Assembly: GCA_900321895.1 (NCBI GenBank)
Contig: ONYB01000167.1
Location: forward strand, 1-7,118
Source: an uncultured Brachyspira sp.
Lineage (GTDB): Bacteria; Cyanobacteriota; Vampirovibrionia; Gastranaerophilales; Gastranaerophilaceae
DNA: 7,118 nt
Reading direction: 5' to 3'
Shown here piece by piece: positions 1-5,162 of the stretch (position 1 is the first letter of the stretch; each line of letters begins with the position of its first letter). A model generated the notes under the pieces. That model saw only the letters and a list, made by a program, of their open reading frames with translations, was not told the origin of the DNA and made no database searches. The translations under genes were made by a program, and so were the position numbers.

Positions 1-621
1 ATAATAAACTTTACCTCGCGGGTCAATTCGCTTTTCATAAGTGTTTGTAAACATTCTGCTCCCGAGTTCCGTAATCGCAACACCGGCGATATCCTCCGCA
101 TCAAGAGCCGGAACATTTACATTTAAAATTGATTTCGGCGGAAATGGGAATTTTTCAATCTTTTTCAAAAGAGCGTTTACAAATTCGCCTGCAAATTGAA
201 AATCTTCATAATCAGACTGCATACTCGCCAACGAAACGGCAATACTCGGAATTCCCATCATTGCCCCTTCCATTGCACAACTTACCGTTCCCGAGTATAA
301 AATGTCAGAGCCCAAATTAGGACCATGATTAATTCCTGAAATTACAAGATCAGGCATTTCTTCTTTTGACAAAATTGCATTAATCCCGATTTTAACGCAA
401 TCCCCCGGTGTGCCTGTCGTAACCCAAGTTCTTTTTGCTCCTGAAATTGTTTCCAATTCCTCCACTCTCAACGGAGTATGCAAAGTCAAAGAATGCCCCG
501 CAGCACTACGTTCTCTATCCGGTGCAATAACATAAACCTCATGATCTTCCGCCAATGCTCTTGTTAAAACTCGTATCCCATTAGCCGCAATCCCGTCGTC
601 GTTTGATATTAAAATTTTCAT
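1..621 (-). CDS. surE: 5'/3'-nucleotidase SurE (C-terminus beyond window)
   Basis: SurE is a metal-dependent nucleoside-monophosphate phosphatase (EC 3.1.3.5), a soluble cytoplasmic enzyme linked to stationary-phase survival and nucleotide salvage. The visible 207 codons begin MKILISNDDG, the family hallmark. Family metal ligands can be placed at Asp8, Asp9, Ser39 (in APDRERSAAGHS) and Asn98 (in SGINHGPNLG). TGTPGDCV and YSGTVSCAMEGAMMGIPSIAVS are further SurE blocks. Family members are usually about 250-265 residues, so some 45-60 C-terminal residues lie outside the window. The start is the ATG at 621, preceded by AGGAGA at 625-630. The gene is divergent from the candidate small RNA and rex, so it has its own promoter. 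No frameshift or missing catalytic residue is visible. Identity is essentially certain; the substrate range is not deducible here. Confidence 0.96.
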   Translation of the reverse strand, partial: MKILISNDDGIAANGIRVLTRALAEDHEVYVIAPDRERSAAGHSLTLHTPLRVEELETISGAKRTWVTTGTPGDCVKIGINAILSKEEMPDLVISGINHGPNLGSDILYSGTVSCAMEGAMMGIPSIAVSLASMQSDYEDFQFAGEFVNALLKKIEKFPFPPKSILNVNVPALDAEDIAGVAITELGSRMFTNTYEKRIDPRGKVYY

Positions 622-655
622 AATTCTCCTTTGCGTAAAACTCTTGTGTTTCAAC

Positions 656-685
656 ATTATACAGCATTTTTAGGAATATGTACAA
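656..685 (-). promoter_or_regulatory. Sigma70-type promoter for surE
   Basis: Read on the minus strand, a perfect -10 TATAAT (656-661) is preceded by TG pairs (ATGCTG), giving an extended -10 character. A partial -35, TTGTAC (680-685), lies 18 bp upstream. The predicted transcription start leaves a leader of roughly 25-30 nt containing the AGGAGA ribosome site. The -10 is convincing and the -35 is weak. Confidence 0.55.
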
Positions 686-763
686 TCTGATTTATGAAGT
701 TTTGTAACAGAATATAAGAAAAATAGAAAGAGTATAGCAATTTTATATAACAAAAATTGTTTA

Positions 764-895
764 TATATATGTAACACGAGGACGCTTAAATTCGAGGAAT
801 CAAAACGAAATTTAAGCACACACACTACACTTCACACTATTTGAGGAATGAATCAAAAGTTTGTTCCAAGAGCCGCTTCGGTGGCTCTTTTTTTT
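764..895 (+). ncRNA. Candidate small RNA upstream of rex
   Basis: The 290-bp gap between surE and rex has no convincing ORF but has the layout of a short non-coding transcript. A TATATA -10-like box lies at about 764-769 (the -35 is poor), so transcription could begin near 776. Hairpin 1 pairs GCTTAAATT (784-792) with AATTTAAGC (809-817), with two further pairs past a bulged A, and its loop reads AGGAATCAAAA. A CA-rich unpaired linker follows (818-838). Hairpin 2 pairs TTTGA (840-844) with TCAAA (853-857), with GGAATGAA in its loop. The transcript then ends in the strong terminator at 868-895. The motif GAGGA occurs three times: near the 5' end (778-782), at 794-798 and at 843-847. The two latter copies overlap the loops. 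It could instead be the attenuated leader of rex. I do not recognise a named RNA family. Confidence 0.4.
868..895 (+). terminator. Rho-independent terminator with UUCG tetraloop
   Basis: AAGAGCCGC (868-876) pairs with GGTGGCTCTT (positions 881-889 used), giving a 9-bp stem with one G-U pair. The stem is closed by C-G around a TTCG tetraloop (877-880). The stem runs into an uninterrupted T-run from 888 to 895. It lies only 16 bp before the rex ATG, so it ends an upstream RNA rather than rex, or it attenuates rex. Confidence 0.8.
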
Positions 896-899
896 GGTG

Positions 900-905
900 T
901 ATAAT
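900..905 (+). promoter_or_regulatory. Possible -10 box for a leaderless rex mRNA
   Basis: A perfect TATAAT (900-905) sits 6 bp before the rex ATG at 912, the normal distance from a -10 to the transcription start. If it is used, the mRNA would begin at or within a base of the start codon. No good -35 is visible, because the expected position falls inside the terminator hairpin. No Shine-Dalgarno sequence precedes the ATG, which fits leaderless translation but does not prove it. Confidence 0.3.
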
Positions 906-911
906 CTAATT

Positions 912-1526
912 ATGGAAAAGAAAATTTCAGACAAAGTTATAAGCAGATTAACTCTTTATCACTGCATTTTAGACGATTACATTGTTGATAATATAGAATT
1001 TATTTCGAGCAAACAGATAGCGACATTATTAAAAATTGACGATTCGCAGGTGCGAAAAGATATTAATATACTTAACAATTCCGGCAAATGTCGTGTCGGT
1101 TACATTGTCAAAGAACTGAAAAAATCCATTGAGAAAACTCTCGGATTTGCCAAAAAGAAAAATGCTTTTATTATCGGGGCGGGTAACCTCGGAATGGCAC
1201 TTGCAAAGTACGACAATTTCACAAACTACGGGCTGAATATCATCGCACTTTTTGACAACGACAAAAAGAAAATCGGCGGAACAATCAATTACAAAATGGT
1301 TTTGGATATCGAAAAATTGCCGAATTTGGCAAGAAAAACAAATGTCGATATTGCGATTTTGACAGTTCCGAAAGCCTTTGCTCAGTCTACGGCGGACTTT
1401 TTGGTCAAAGCAAATATCAAGTACATTTGGAATTTTGCACCGGTTGTGTTGAATGTTCCCGACGATGTTCAGGTTTGGAACGAAAATCTAATGGGCAATT
1501 TTTTGCAATTTACTTACAATATTTAG
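912..1526 (+). CDS. rex: Redox-sensing transcriptional repressor Rex
   Basis: Rex is a dimeric cytoplasmic repressor that senses the NADH/NAD+ ratio and usually controls fermentation and anaerobic metabolism genes. The 204-residue product has an N-terminal winged helix (residues ~8-75, recognition region SSKQIATLL...DDSQVRKDIN). A Rossmann domain follows, with the dinucleotide motif GAGNLG at 89-94, acidic Asp115 after the second strand (ALFDND), and the typical C-terminal NFAPVVLNVP block at 174-183. The usual family length is about 205-215 residues. The ATG at 912 is chosen because an upstream TTG at 861 would translate straight through the terminator. The signature normally close to G-K-R-G-V-G-Y reads GKCRVGY (58-64). 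No Shine-Dalgarno is visible. The stop is 18 bp before the next gene, so the two are probably co-transcribed. Identity is strong; the regulon is unknown and no clear Rex operator was seen. Confidence 0.92.
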   Translation: MEKKISDKVISRLTLYHCILDDYIVDNIEFISSKQIATLLKIDDSQVRKDINILNNSGKCRVGYIVKELKKSIEKTLGFAKKKNAFIIGAGNLGMALAKYDNFTNYGLNIIALFDNDKKKIGGTINYKMVLDIEKLPNLARKTNVDIAILTVPKAFAQSTADFLVKANIKYIWNFAPVVLNVPDDVQVWNENLMGNFLQFTYNI

Positions 1527-1544
1527 AGTGTAAAAAGGAGTATT

Positions 1545-2147
1545 ATGAAAAAACTTTTACTTGTTTTAGGAATAATTCTTTTCGGGAGCCTTTGTCAGGC
1601 GAGTGATACCGTACTGACAGGCGGTGTTGATTTCGATTGGGTTAACCTTCCGCAAGTTCAAAGAGATGCACAAATCGCTGATTATCAAAGCAAAATCTTT
1701 GGAGAAGAAATTATTACCAAAATTTCTAAAAAAGATTTTAAAAACACATACAAAGATTTCATTAAGGACAAATATTACAAATCAAACTACAAACTTGCTT
1801 CAAACGGTATTACAGAAACCTCTGATGCAAAAATATGCGGTTTTTTCTATAAAGAAAGTATTCTTTATATGTACGCAATACAATTCAAGAAAACCCCAAA
1901 AACCGTTTATTACTATAGTGCCTACGGACGTTTGAGCTACGTTGACACGATGTCTGAAAATTACCCGAACTATCCGTATTATTCAAAACAAGTTCGCTCA
2001 AACGGAACACTTGCCGGAGCAATCTATTTTGTTTCACACGACCTGCAATATATTTACAAACCTGACGGCGAATTCAAAGGAGTTTGGTACAAAGACAAAA
2101 TGTTTGACCGCAAAGGTAAACAAATTCTGACTCGCTCAAACTGGTAA
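1545..2147 (+). CDS. Secreted protein of unknown function, MORN-like C-terminus
   Basis: The function is not recognised. The 200-residue product starts with a classical signal peptide: MKK, a hydrophobic stretch (LLLVLGIILFGSL) and a likely signal peptidase I site after CQA (residue ~19). Export to the periplasm or cell surface is therefore inferred. No lipobox is convincing, because the residue before Cys is Leu in GSLC. The mature part is Lys- and Tyr-rich, with no further membrane segment. The last ~50 residues contain short SNGTLAG...Y and KPDGEFKGVWY phrases spaced like the YwqK/MORN_2 repeat pattern (aromatic, x-x-x-G-x-x-x-G), which is suggestive only. Start: ATG 1545 with AAGGAG at 1535-1540. 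It follows rex by 18 bp and ends 7 bp from the convergent bioC end. No terminator hairpin was seen between them. Confidence 0.8.
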   Translation: MKKLLLVLGIILFGSLCQASDTVLTGGVDFDWVNLPQVQRDAQIADYQSKIFGEEIITKISKKDFKNTYKDFIKDKYYKSNYKLASNGITETSDAKICGFFYKESILYMYAIQFKKTPKTVYYYSAYGRLSYVDTMSENYPNYPYYSKQVRSNGTLAGAIYFVSHDLQYIYKPDGEFKGVWYKDKMFDRKGKQILTRSNW

Positions 2148-2154
2148 ATCTTTA

Positions 2155-2886
2155 TTATTTTTTCTTGGCAACGACAATAATCGGAGCATAAGTAAGGCTC
2201 AATTCAGGGAACTTTTCCCTGTATTTGTCGCAAAATTCTTTCACGTTCTTAATTCCCCAATGCTTTTCCGTAAGCGAATTTACACCGGTATTTTTCATGT
2301 GAGCAAGAATTTGCAACGGAGTTGAAAAATTCATCTTATAATTAAATTTTTCAATGTGAATTATTTCAAAATTTTTCTCTACAATTTCTTTAAGTTCATC
2401 AATATTTTTGTAATTCAAAGTCAGACCCGTAACCTCTCGGATTTCTAAGAAATTTTCAGGTGAAAACGTAGAAAAAGCAATTATACCGTCAATTTTTAAT
2501 AATGAAGAATAATATTCTAAAACCTTGTCCAAATTTTCAAACCATTGAAAAACTGCGTTAGAAATTATCAAATCGACCTTATGCGGGAGTTTAATTTTTT
2601 GTGCATTCCCGCAAACAAAAGTGTTTTCAGAAATTATGCCATCAATGTAGTTTTTTGATTTTTCGACAATATCATTTGCAAAATATTTCTGGAAAACAAG
2701 ATTTTGCTCAATCTGCTTTGTTAAAATACCTGTCCCGCAGCCTATTTCAAGAATATTATCGAACTTTTTCTGAGACAATGATGAAACCAACTTTTCTGCA
2801 GTTATTCTTTGAACAAAAGCATTTTCATCGTATTTATCCATACTTTTTCGAAATTTATTTTTTAATGTTTTGGGATTTATCTGCAT
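2155..2886 (-). CDS. bioC: Malonyl-[ACP] O-methyltransferase BioC
   Basis: BioC uses S-adenosylmethionine to methylate the free carboxyl of malonyl-ACP (or -CoA), EC 2.1.1.197. This disguises the starter so that fatty acid synthase can build pimeloyl-ACP methyl ester for biotin. The 243-residue protein has class I methyltransferase motif I ILEIGCGTGIL (residues 45-55). An acidic residue follows strand 2 (FANDI), and the BioC-typical SNAVFQW segment after LPHKVDLII is followed by GIIAFSTFSPENF. The N-terminal KSMDKYDENAFVQ matches the BioC entry region. The start is ATG 2886; a TTG at 2904 would add six residues and is less likely. The ATG overlaps the bioG stop by 10 bp with only a weak upstream GGA, so translational coupling is inferred. 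It is the last gene of the bioF-bioG-bioC operon. Confidence 0.88.
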   Translation of the reverse strand: MQINPKTLKNKFRKSMDKYDENAFVQRITAEKLVSSLSQKKFDNILEIGCGTGILTKQIEQNLVFQKYFANDIVEKSKNYIDGIISENTFVCGNAQKIKLPHKVDLIISNAVFQWFENLDKVLEYYSSLLKIDGIIAFSTFSPENFLEIREVTGLTLNYKNIDELKEIVEKNFEIIHIEKFNYKMNFSTPLQILAHMKNTGVNSLTEKHWGIKNVKEFCDKYREKFPELSLTYAPIIVVAKKK

Positions 2887-3536
2887 TTTAAAATATCGTT
2901 CCAACTTTCAAAATCATAAAACGGGAAATGTCCGCTATTGAGTACAACTACGGGGCAAACATTATCCCAACAATTATGTTGATTTCTCGTCGGAATAATC
3001 TTATCCGTATTACTGATTATAGCACGATTATAGTATTTTTTATAATCCACGTCAGTTTTGTCTATTAATTTTTTCAAAGAAACGAGTTCTGATGCTTGAT
3101 TTGGAATTTCACGTGCGACAGGGTTTTGAAGATATTTTTGAAACTCCTCTTCTGTTTTGAAAAGATTTCGCTGGAACTTGCCTTGTAAACCTGTATCTAC
3201 ATATTTTAGAGTTAAATCGAAAGTCTTAATCGGAATACCTTTTTCGTTGTCGACTGGAAACGGGGTTCCGTTAATTGCGATTTTTTCTTTAAATTCAGGC
3301 AGCTTTTCTTTCAAAAGATATGCAACAAAGACGCCCATTGACCAAGTTATAAGAAAATATTCTTCATACCCTAAAATCTCAATGGGGATTGACAAATCAT
3401 TATAATCATAAAGCATTAAGACATCATAATCATTGCACGCAAGCCTTTCAAAGGGTTTGTAGTCAAAACTCCAACCGCAAAAAAACAGTAAAAGTTTTTT
3501 GTTTCCATCTTTTTGGTTTAGCCAATGATACTGCAT
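2877..3536 (-). CDS. bioG: Pimeloyl-[ACP] methyl ester esterase BioG (DUF452)
   Basis: BioG is an alpha/beta-hydrolase that removes the methyl ester from pimeloyl-ACP methyl ester, releasing pimeloyl-ACP for BioF. It replaces BioH in some lineages. The 219-residue product opens with the family phrase LLLFFCGWSFDYKPFE. The nucleophile elbow is TWSMGV with Ser66. The likely acid is Asp178 (SNTDKIIP), and the catalytic His203 sits in NSGHFPF. ATG 3536 has a good site, GGAGA, a few bases upstream. The gene overlaps the end of bioF by 19 bp and the bioC ATG by 10 bp, so the three are co-transcribed and probably translationally coupled. The order bioF-bioG-bioC supports BioG over a generic esterase. 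The catalytic assignments come from family pattern, not from alignment. Confidence 0.88.
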   Translation of the reverse strand: MQYHWLNQKDGNKKLLLFFCGWSFDYKPFERLACNDYDVLMLYDYNDLSIPIEILGYEEYFLITWSMGVFVAYLLKEKLPEFKEKIAINGTPFPVDNEKGIPIKTFDLTLKYVDTGLQGKFQRNLFKTEEEFQKYLQNPVAREIPNQASELVSLKKLIDKTDVDYKKYYNRAIISNTDKIIPTRNQHNCWDNVCPVVVLNSGHFPFYDFESWNDILKCR

Positions 3537-4681
3537 AATTTCTCCAAATCTTTTTCTTCAATGTCTGTCGTAAGTGAAAGTCGTAACCTTGAGGTACCTA
3601 CAGGAACGGTTGGCGGTCTTATCGGAAGAGTAAAATATCCGTTTTGATAAAGGATTTTACACAACTCTACAGTTTTATCGTTTTCCCCGACAATAACCGG
3701 AATTATATGCGAAAATTGTTCCCTCGCCCCTTGCGGGAGAGGGTTAGGGTGAGGGGTCAACAATGTTGATAATTTCCGCCCAAGCTCCAACATTTTGGCA
3801 CGTTTTTCAAATGTTTTCGGTAATTGCGTTTCTATAATCCATTTTGAAAACGCGATATTTACAGGTGGCAATGCCGTTGAGAAAATAAACGAACGAGCTT
3901 TGTTTATCAAAAAATCAATCAATACTTTTTTACCCGTGACAAATGCACCCATTGAGCCGATAGCTTTACCAAAAGTTCCGACAAGCAAATCAATTTCAGG
4001 CAAAATCTCGAGCTCTTCGCAAACCCCGAGCCCGTTTTCGCCAAAAACTCCGAAAGCGTGTGCTTCGTCGAGGATTAAAATACAGTTGTATTTTTTCTTC
4101 AATTCAACGAGTTTTTGCAAATCTGCAATATCCCCGTCCATTGAAAATACGCTCTCTGTAACAATAACAGCATTGTTATAATTGCTTCGTTCTCGTTTTA
4201 AAAGCTTTTCCAAGGCTTCCATATTTTTGTGCGGATATCGAAAAAATTTTGCCTCCGACAACCTCATCCCATCAATGATGCTTGCGTGATTAAGTTTATC
4301 AGAAAAAATAACGTCGCCCTTGCCTGCGATTGAGGAATTTATCCCGACGTTAGCGTGATAACCACTGTTAAAAAGCAATGTCCCGCCACTTTTGTATAAG
4401 TCCGTAAGCAAATTTTCCAACTCTTTATATATAGGCAATGTTCCCGTCAAAAGTCTTGCGGAGGCACTTCCGAGCGAATATTTATCCCCGCCTTGTGCGT
4501 AAAACTCTTCCAAAAGTTCGTTGTTATCCGCAAAATTTAAATAATTATTGGAGGACAAATTTAACAACTTTTTGCCGTCTATATAAATGTATTTCCCCTC
4601 TTTTTTTTCAATATTTCTAATAAACCTAAGATGAGAATGTTCATCCAGCTCTTTAATAATTTTTTCATAAGTTTCAAGCAT
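3518..4681 (-). CDS. bioF: 8-amino-7-oxononanoate synthase BioF, with in-frame repeat insert
   Basis: BioF is a pyridoxal-phosphate enzyme (alpha-oxoamine synthase family, EC 2.3.1.47) that condenses pimeloyl-ACP/CoA with L-alanine to form KAPA. The 387-residue product shows NLSSNNYLNF (41-50), the cofactor-stacking region FNSGYHAN (His109), LDEAHAFGVFG (Asp205, His208), the Schiff-base Lys239 in VGTFGKAIGSMGA, and the C-terminal IRPPTVPVGTSRLRLSLT. The sequence alone could also be 2-amino-3-ketobutyrate CoA ligase, but bioG and bioC downstream decide for BioF. Residues ~308-321 (LTPHPNPLPQGARE) are the translation of a mobile-type palindromic repeat and have no place in typical BioF. Without them the spacing from GRKLSTLL to HIIPVIVGEN looks normal. 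ATG 4681 follows GGGGG with only 1 nt between, an unusually short distance. The frame is intact, so the enzyme is probably functional. Confidence 0.93.
   Translation of the reverse strand: MLETYEKIIKELDEHSHLRFIRNIEKKEGKYIYIDGKKLLNLSSNNYLNFADNNELLEEFYAQGGDKYSLGSASARLLTGTLPIYKELENLLTDLYKSGGTLLFNSGYHANVGINSSIAGKGDVIFSDKLNHASIIDGMRLSEAKFFRYPHKNMEALEKLLKRERSNYNNAVIVTESVFSMDGDIADLQKLVELKKKYNCILILDEAHAFGVFGENGLGVCEELEILPEIDLLVGTFGKAIGSMGAFVTGKKVLIDFLINKARSFIFSTALPPVNIAFSKWIIETQLPKTFEKRAKMLELGRKLSTLLTPHPNPLPQGAREQFSHIIPVIVGENDKTVELCKILYQNGYFTLPIRPPTVPVGTSRLRLSLTTDIEEKDLEKLCSIIG
3721..3756 (-). repeat. GC-rich palindromic repeat inserted in frame in bioF
   Basis: A 36-bp GC-rich block sits in AT-rich DNA. 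On the minus strand it reads CCCCTCACCCTAACCCTC, then TCCCGCAAGGGGCGAGGG. CCCTCTCCCGC and its imperfect inverse around CAAGGGG make the core palindrome. Its translation, T-P-H-P-N-P-L-P-x-G, is a phrase I know from many unrelated bacterial proteins into which this dispersed repeat type has fallen. The length of 36 bp (12 codons) keeps the bioF frame open. This is comparable in principle to the Rickettsia palindromic elements found inside genes. Only one copy is present in this window. Confidence 0.7.
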
Positions 4682-4753
4682 ACCCCCAATTTATGCCAAA
4701 CAAAAAGAAAAGTAAATTCAAAAAAGAAACGTAAATATTTTTAACAAAACCAC

Positions 4754-4781
4754 TTGAAAAATTCACAAAATAAGTTAAAAT
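4754..4781 (+). promoter_or_regulatory. Promoter of RNA unit copy 1
   Basis: The -35 TTGAAA (4754-4759) and -10 TAAAAT (4776-4781), separated by 16 bp, each match the sigma70 consensus at five of six bases. Both boxes are unchanged in copy 2 although the spacer differs. Transcription would start near 4788. Confidence 0.6.
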
Positions 4782-4828
4782 AAGAATACAGGCAAGGGTG
4801 GTGTTTGCACCCTTACCCGTAGCCCTAA

Positions 4829-4900
4829 TTAAAAGGCTTTGAGTGCGAGAACTATTGCTAATATTAGCAATAGTTCTTCTTCATTGATTTCAACTAACAT
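4829..4900 (-). CDS. Candidate 23-aa hydrophobic peptide, copy 1
   Basis: A tiny ORF opposite the copy 1 RNA. A perfect AGGAGG (4906-4911) lies 5 nt before ATG 4900, the best ribosome site in the window. The peptide begins MLVEINEEE and continues as a hydrophobic stretch of Leu, Ile, Val and Ala ending in K-A-F, long enough for a short membrane helix. The SD and ATG lie in the loop of an 11-bp hairpin (arms 4887-4897 and 4917-4927), and the first codons form one arm. This layout resembles type I toxin mRNAs (small hydrophobic peptide, structured ribosome site, overlapping antisense RNA). Against it: no convincing minus-strand promoter was found, and the SD/ATG is the exact complement of a conserved loop that could be selected in the plus-strand RNA. 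An AT-rich palindrome also tends to encode Leu/Ile by chance. Coding status is unproven. Confidence 0.35.
   Translation of the reverse strand: MLVEINEEELLLILAIVLALKAF
4848..4877. repeat. Perfect 30-bp palindrome, copy 1
   Basis: The left arm AGAACTATTGCTAAT is exactly the reverse complement of the right arm. In a plus-strand RNA, G4847-U4878 would extend the stem by one wobble pair. The corresponding arms in copy 2 have changed in a compensatory way. Confidence 0.9.
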
Positions 4901-5016
4901 TTTAACCTCCTTTCATTTAGTTGAAATGCTTTGTTAAAATCTTCTGCCTGTATTCCGTTTTTAAATGTGCAAAGGTTTTATATAACCGATTTCGTAACAA
5001 TTTCTTACAAAACCAC

Positions 5017-5044
5017 TTGAAATTTTTACAAAATAGGTTAAAAT
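5017..5044 (+). promoter_or_regulatory. Promoter of RNA unit copy 2
   Basis: TTGAAA (5017-5022), 16 bp, then TAAAAT (5039-5044): the same boxes and spacing as copy 1. Four spacer positions have changed without change of length (for example ATTC to TTTT next to the -35 box), so the boxes are better conserved than the spacer. The start is expected near 5051. Confidence 0.6.
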
Positions 5045-5090
5045 AAGAATACAAGCAAGGGTGGCGTTTACACCCCGCTTGCAGCCCTAA

Positions 5091-5162
5091 TTAAAGGACT
5101 TTAGTTATGAGAATTAGTATTATTAATAATGCTAATTCTCGTTCGCTGATTTCAACTAACAT
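5091..5162 (-). CDS. Candidate 23-aa hydrophobic peptide, copy 2
   Basis: The counterpart of the ORF at 4829-4900: same length, same AGGAGG (5168-5173) 5 nt before ATG 5162, same stop context (TAATTAGGGC). It begins MLVEISEREL, continues with Ala, Leu, Ile and Thr, and ends K-V-L. About half the residues differ from copy 1, yet the acidic N-terminal part, the hydrophobic run and a Lys three residues from the end are kept. This is mildly in favour of a selected peptide. The caveats are those of copy 1: there is no clear promoter on this strand (TAGAAT at about 5257-5262, read on the minus strand, lacks a -35), and structural selection on the other strand could account for the pattern. Confidence 0.35.
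   Translation of the reverse strand: MLVEISERELALLIILILITKVL
5107..5142. repeat. Near-perfect palindrome, copy 2
   Basis: Arms ATGAGAATTAGTATTATT and the following 18 bases pair throughout in a plus-strand RNA if two T-G wobbles are allowed. On the minus strand the same positions are A-C mismatches. It occupies the place of the copy 1 palindrome with different sequence. Confidence 0.85.

Larger units (their letters stand above)
4784..4962 (+). ncRNA. Candidate structured small RNA, copy 1
   Basis: About 175-180 nt, read on the plus strand. The ends are joined by a perfect 11-bp stem: GAATACAGGCA (4784-4794) with TGCCTGTATTC (4945-4955). If transcription starts at the expected ~4788, the first few bases of this stem would be missing from the RNA. 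Five Ts follow (4958-4962), so the closing stem plus U-run could act as the 3' end. Inside, AAGGGTG (4794-4800) pairs with CACCCTT (4808-4814). A perfect 30-bp palindrome (4848-4877) forms the central hairpin. A hairpin with 11-bp arms, ATTTCAACTAA (4887-4897) and TTAGTTGAAAT (4917-4927), has a 19-nt loop that displays AACCTCCTTT. C/U-rich loops of this kind are known from sRNAs that bind Shine-Dalgarno sequences. I do not recognise an existing RNA family. The opposite strand carries a 23-codon ORF (4829-4900), so this RNA may instead be its antisense regulator. Confidence 0.6.
4744..4970 (+). repeat. Tandem RNA unit, copy 1 (227 bp)
   Basis: This is the first of two direct repeats, offset 262-263 bp. 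Homology begins just upstream of a plus-strand -35 box (ACAAAACCACTTGAAA) and ends just after a T-run (AATGTGC). The duplicated unit therefore coincides with a plus-strand transcription unit. The right part (4887-4957) differs from copy 2 at a single base in 71. The middle is diverged except for conserved base pairing. Confidence 0.9.

Noticed and set aside
751..776. Rex operator (TTGTGAA/TTGTTAA-N4 inverted repeat) for autoregulation
   Set aside because: ATTGTTTATATATATGTAACA has loosely related halves, but the spacing is wrong and too many consensus positions fail.
861..911. Upstream TTG start that would lengthen Rex by 17 residues
   Set aside because: It would be translated through the terminator hairpin and T-run; the extra residues (FFLVY region) do not fit a Rex N-terminus, and the product from ATG 912 has the normal length.
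1624..2130. Open frames inside the secreted-protein gene in other phases
   Set aside because: Both overlap a gene with signal peptide, good ribosome site and coherent composition; they lack ribosome sites and are low-complexity shadows.
2148..2154. Bidirectional terminator between the secreted-protein gene and bioC
   Set aside because: Only 7 bp separate the convergent stops and no stem-loop with a T-run is visible around them.
2887..2904. TTG start adding six residues to BioC
   Set aside because: The ATG at 2886 gives the expected BioC N-terminus and a tighter, typical operon overlap with bioG.
4682..4745. BirA operator (TGTAAAC-type inverted repeat) before bioF
   Set aside because: Only partial half-sites such as TTGTTAAA are present, without correctly spaced partners.
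4829..5162. Leader peptides or attenuators controlling bioF
   Set aside because: The ORFs are on the bioF strand, but no terminator/antiterminator pair lies before bioF, there is no run of regulatory codons, and the more credible promoter points the other way.
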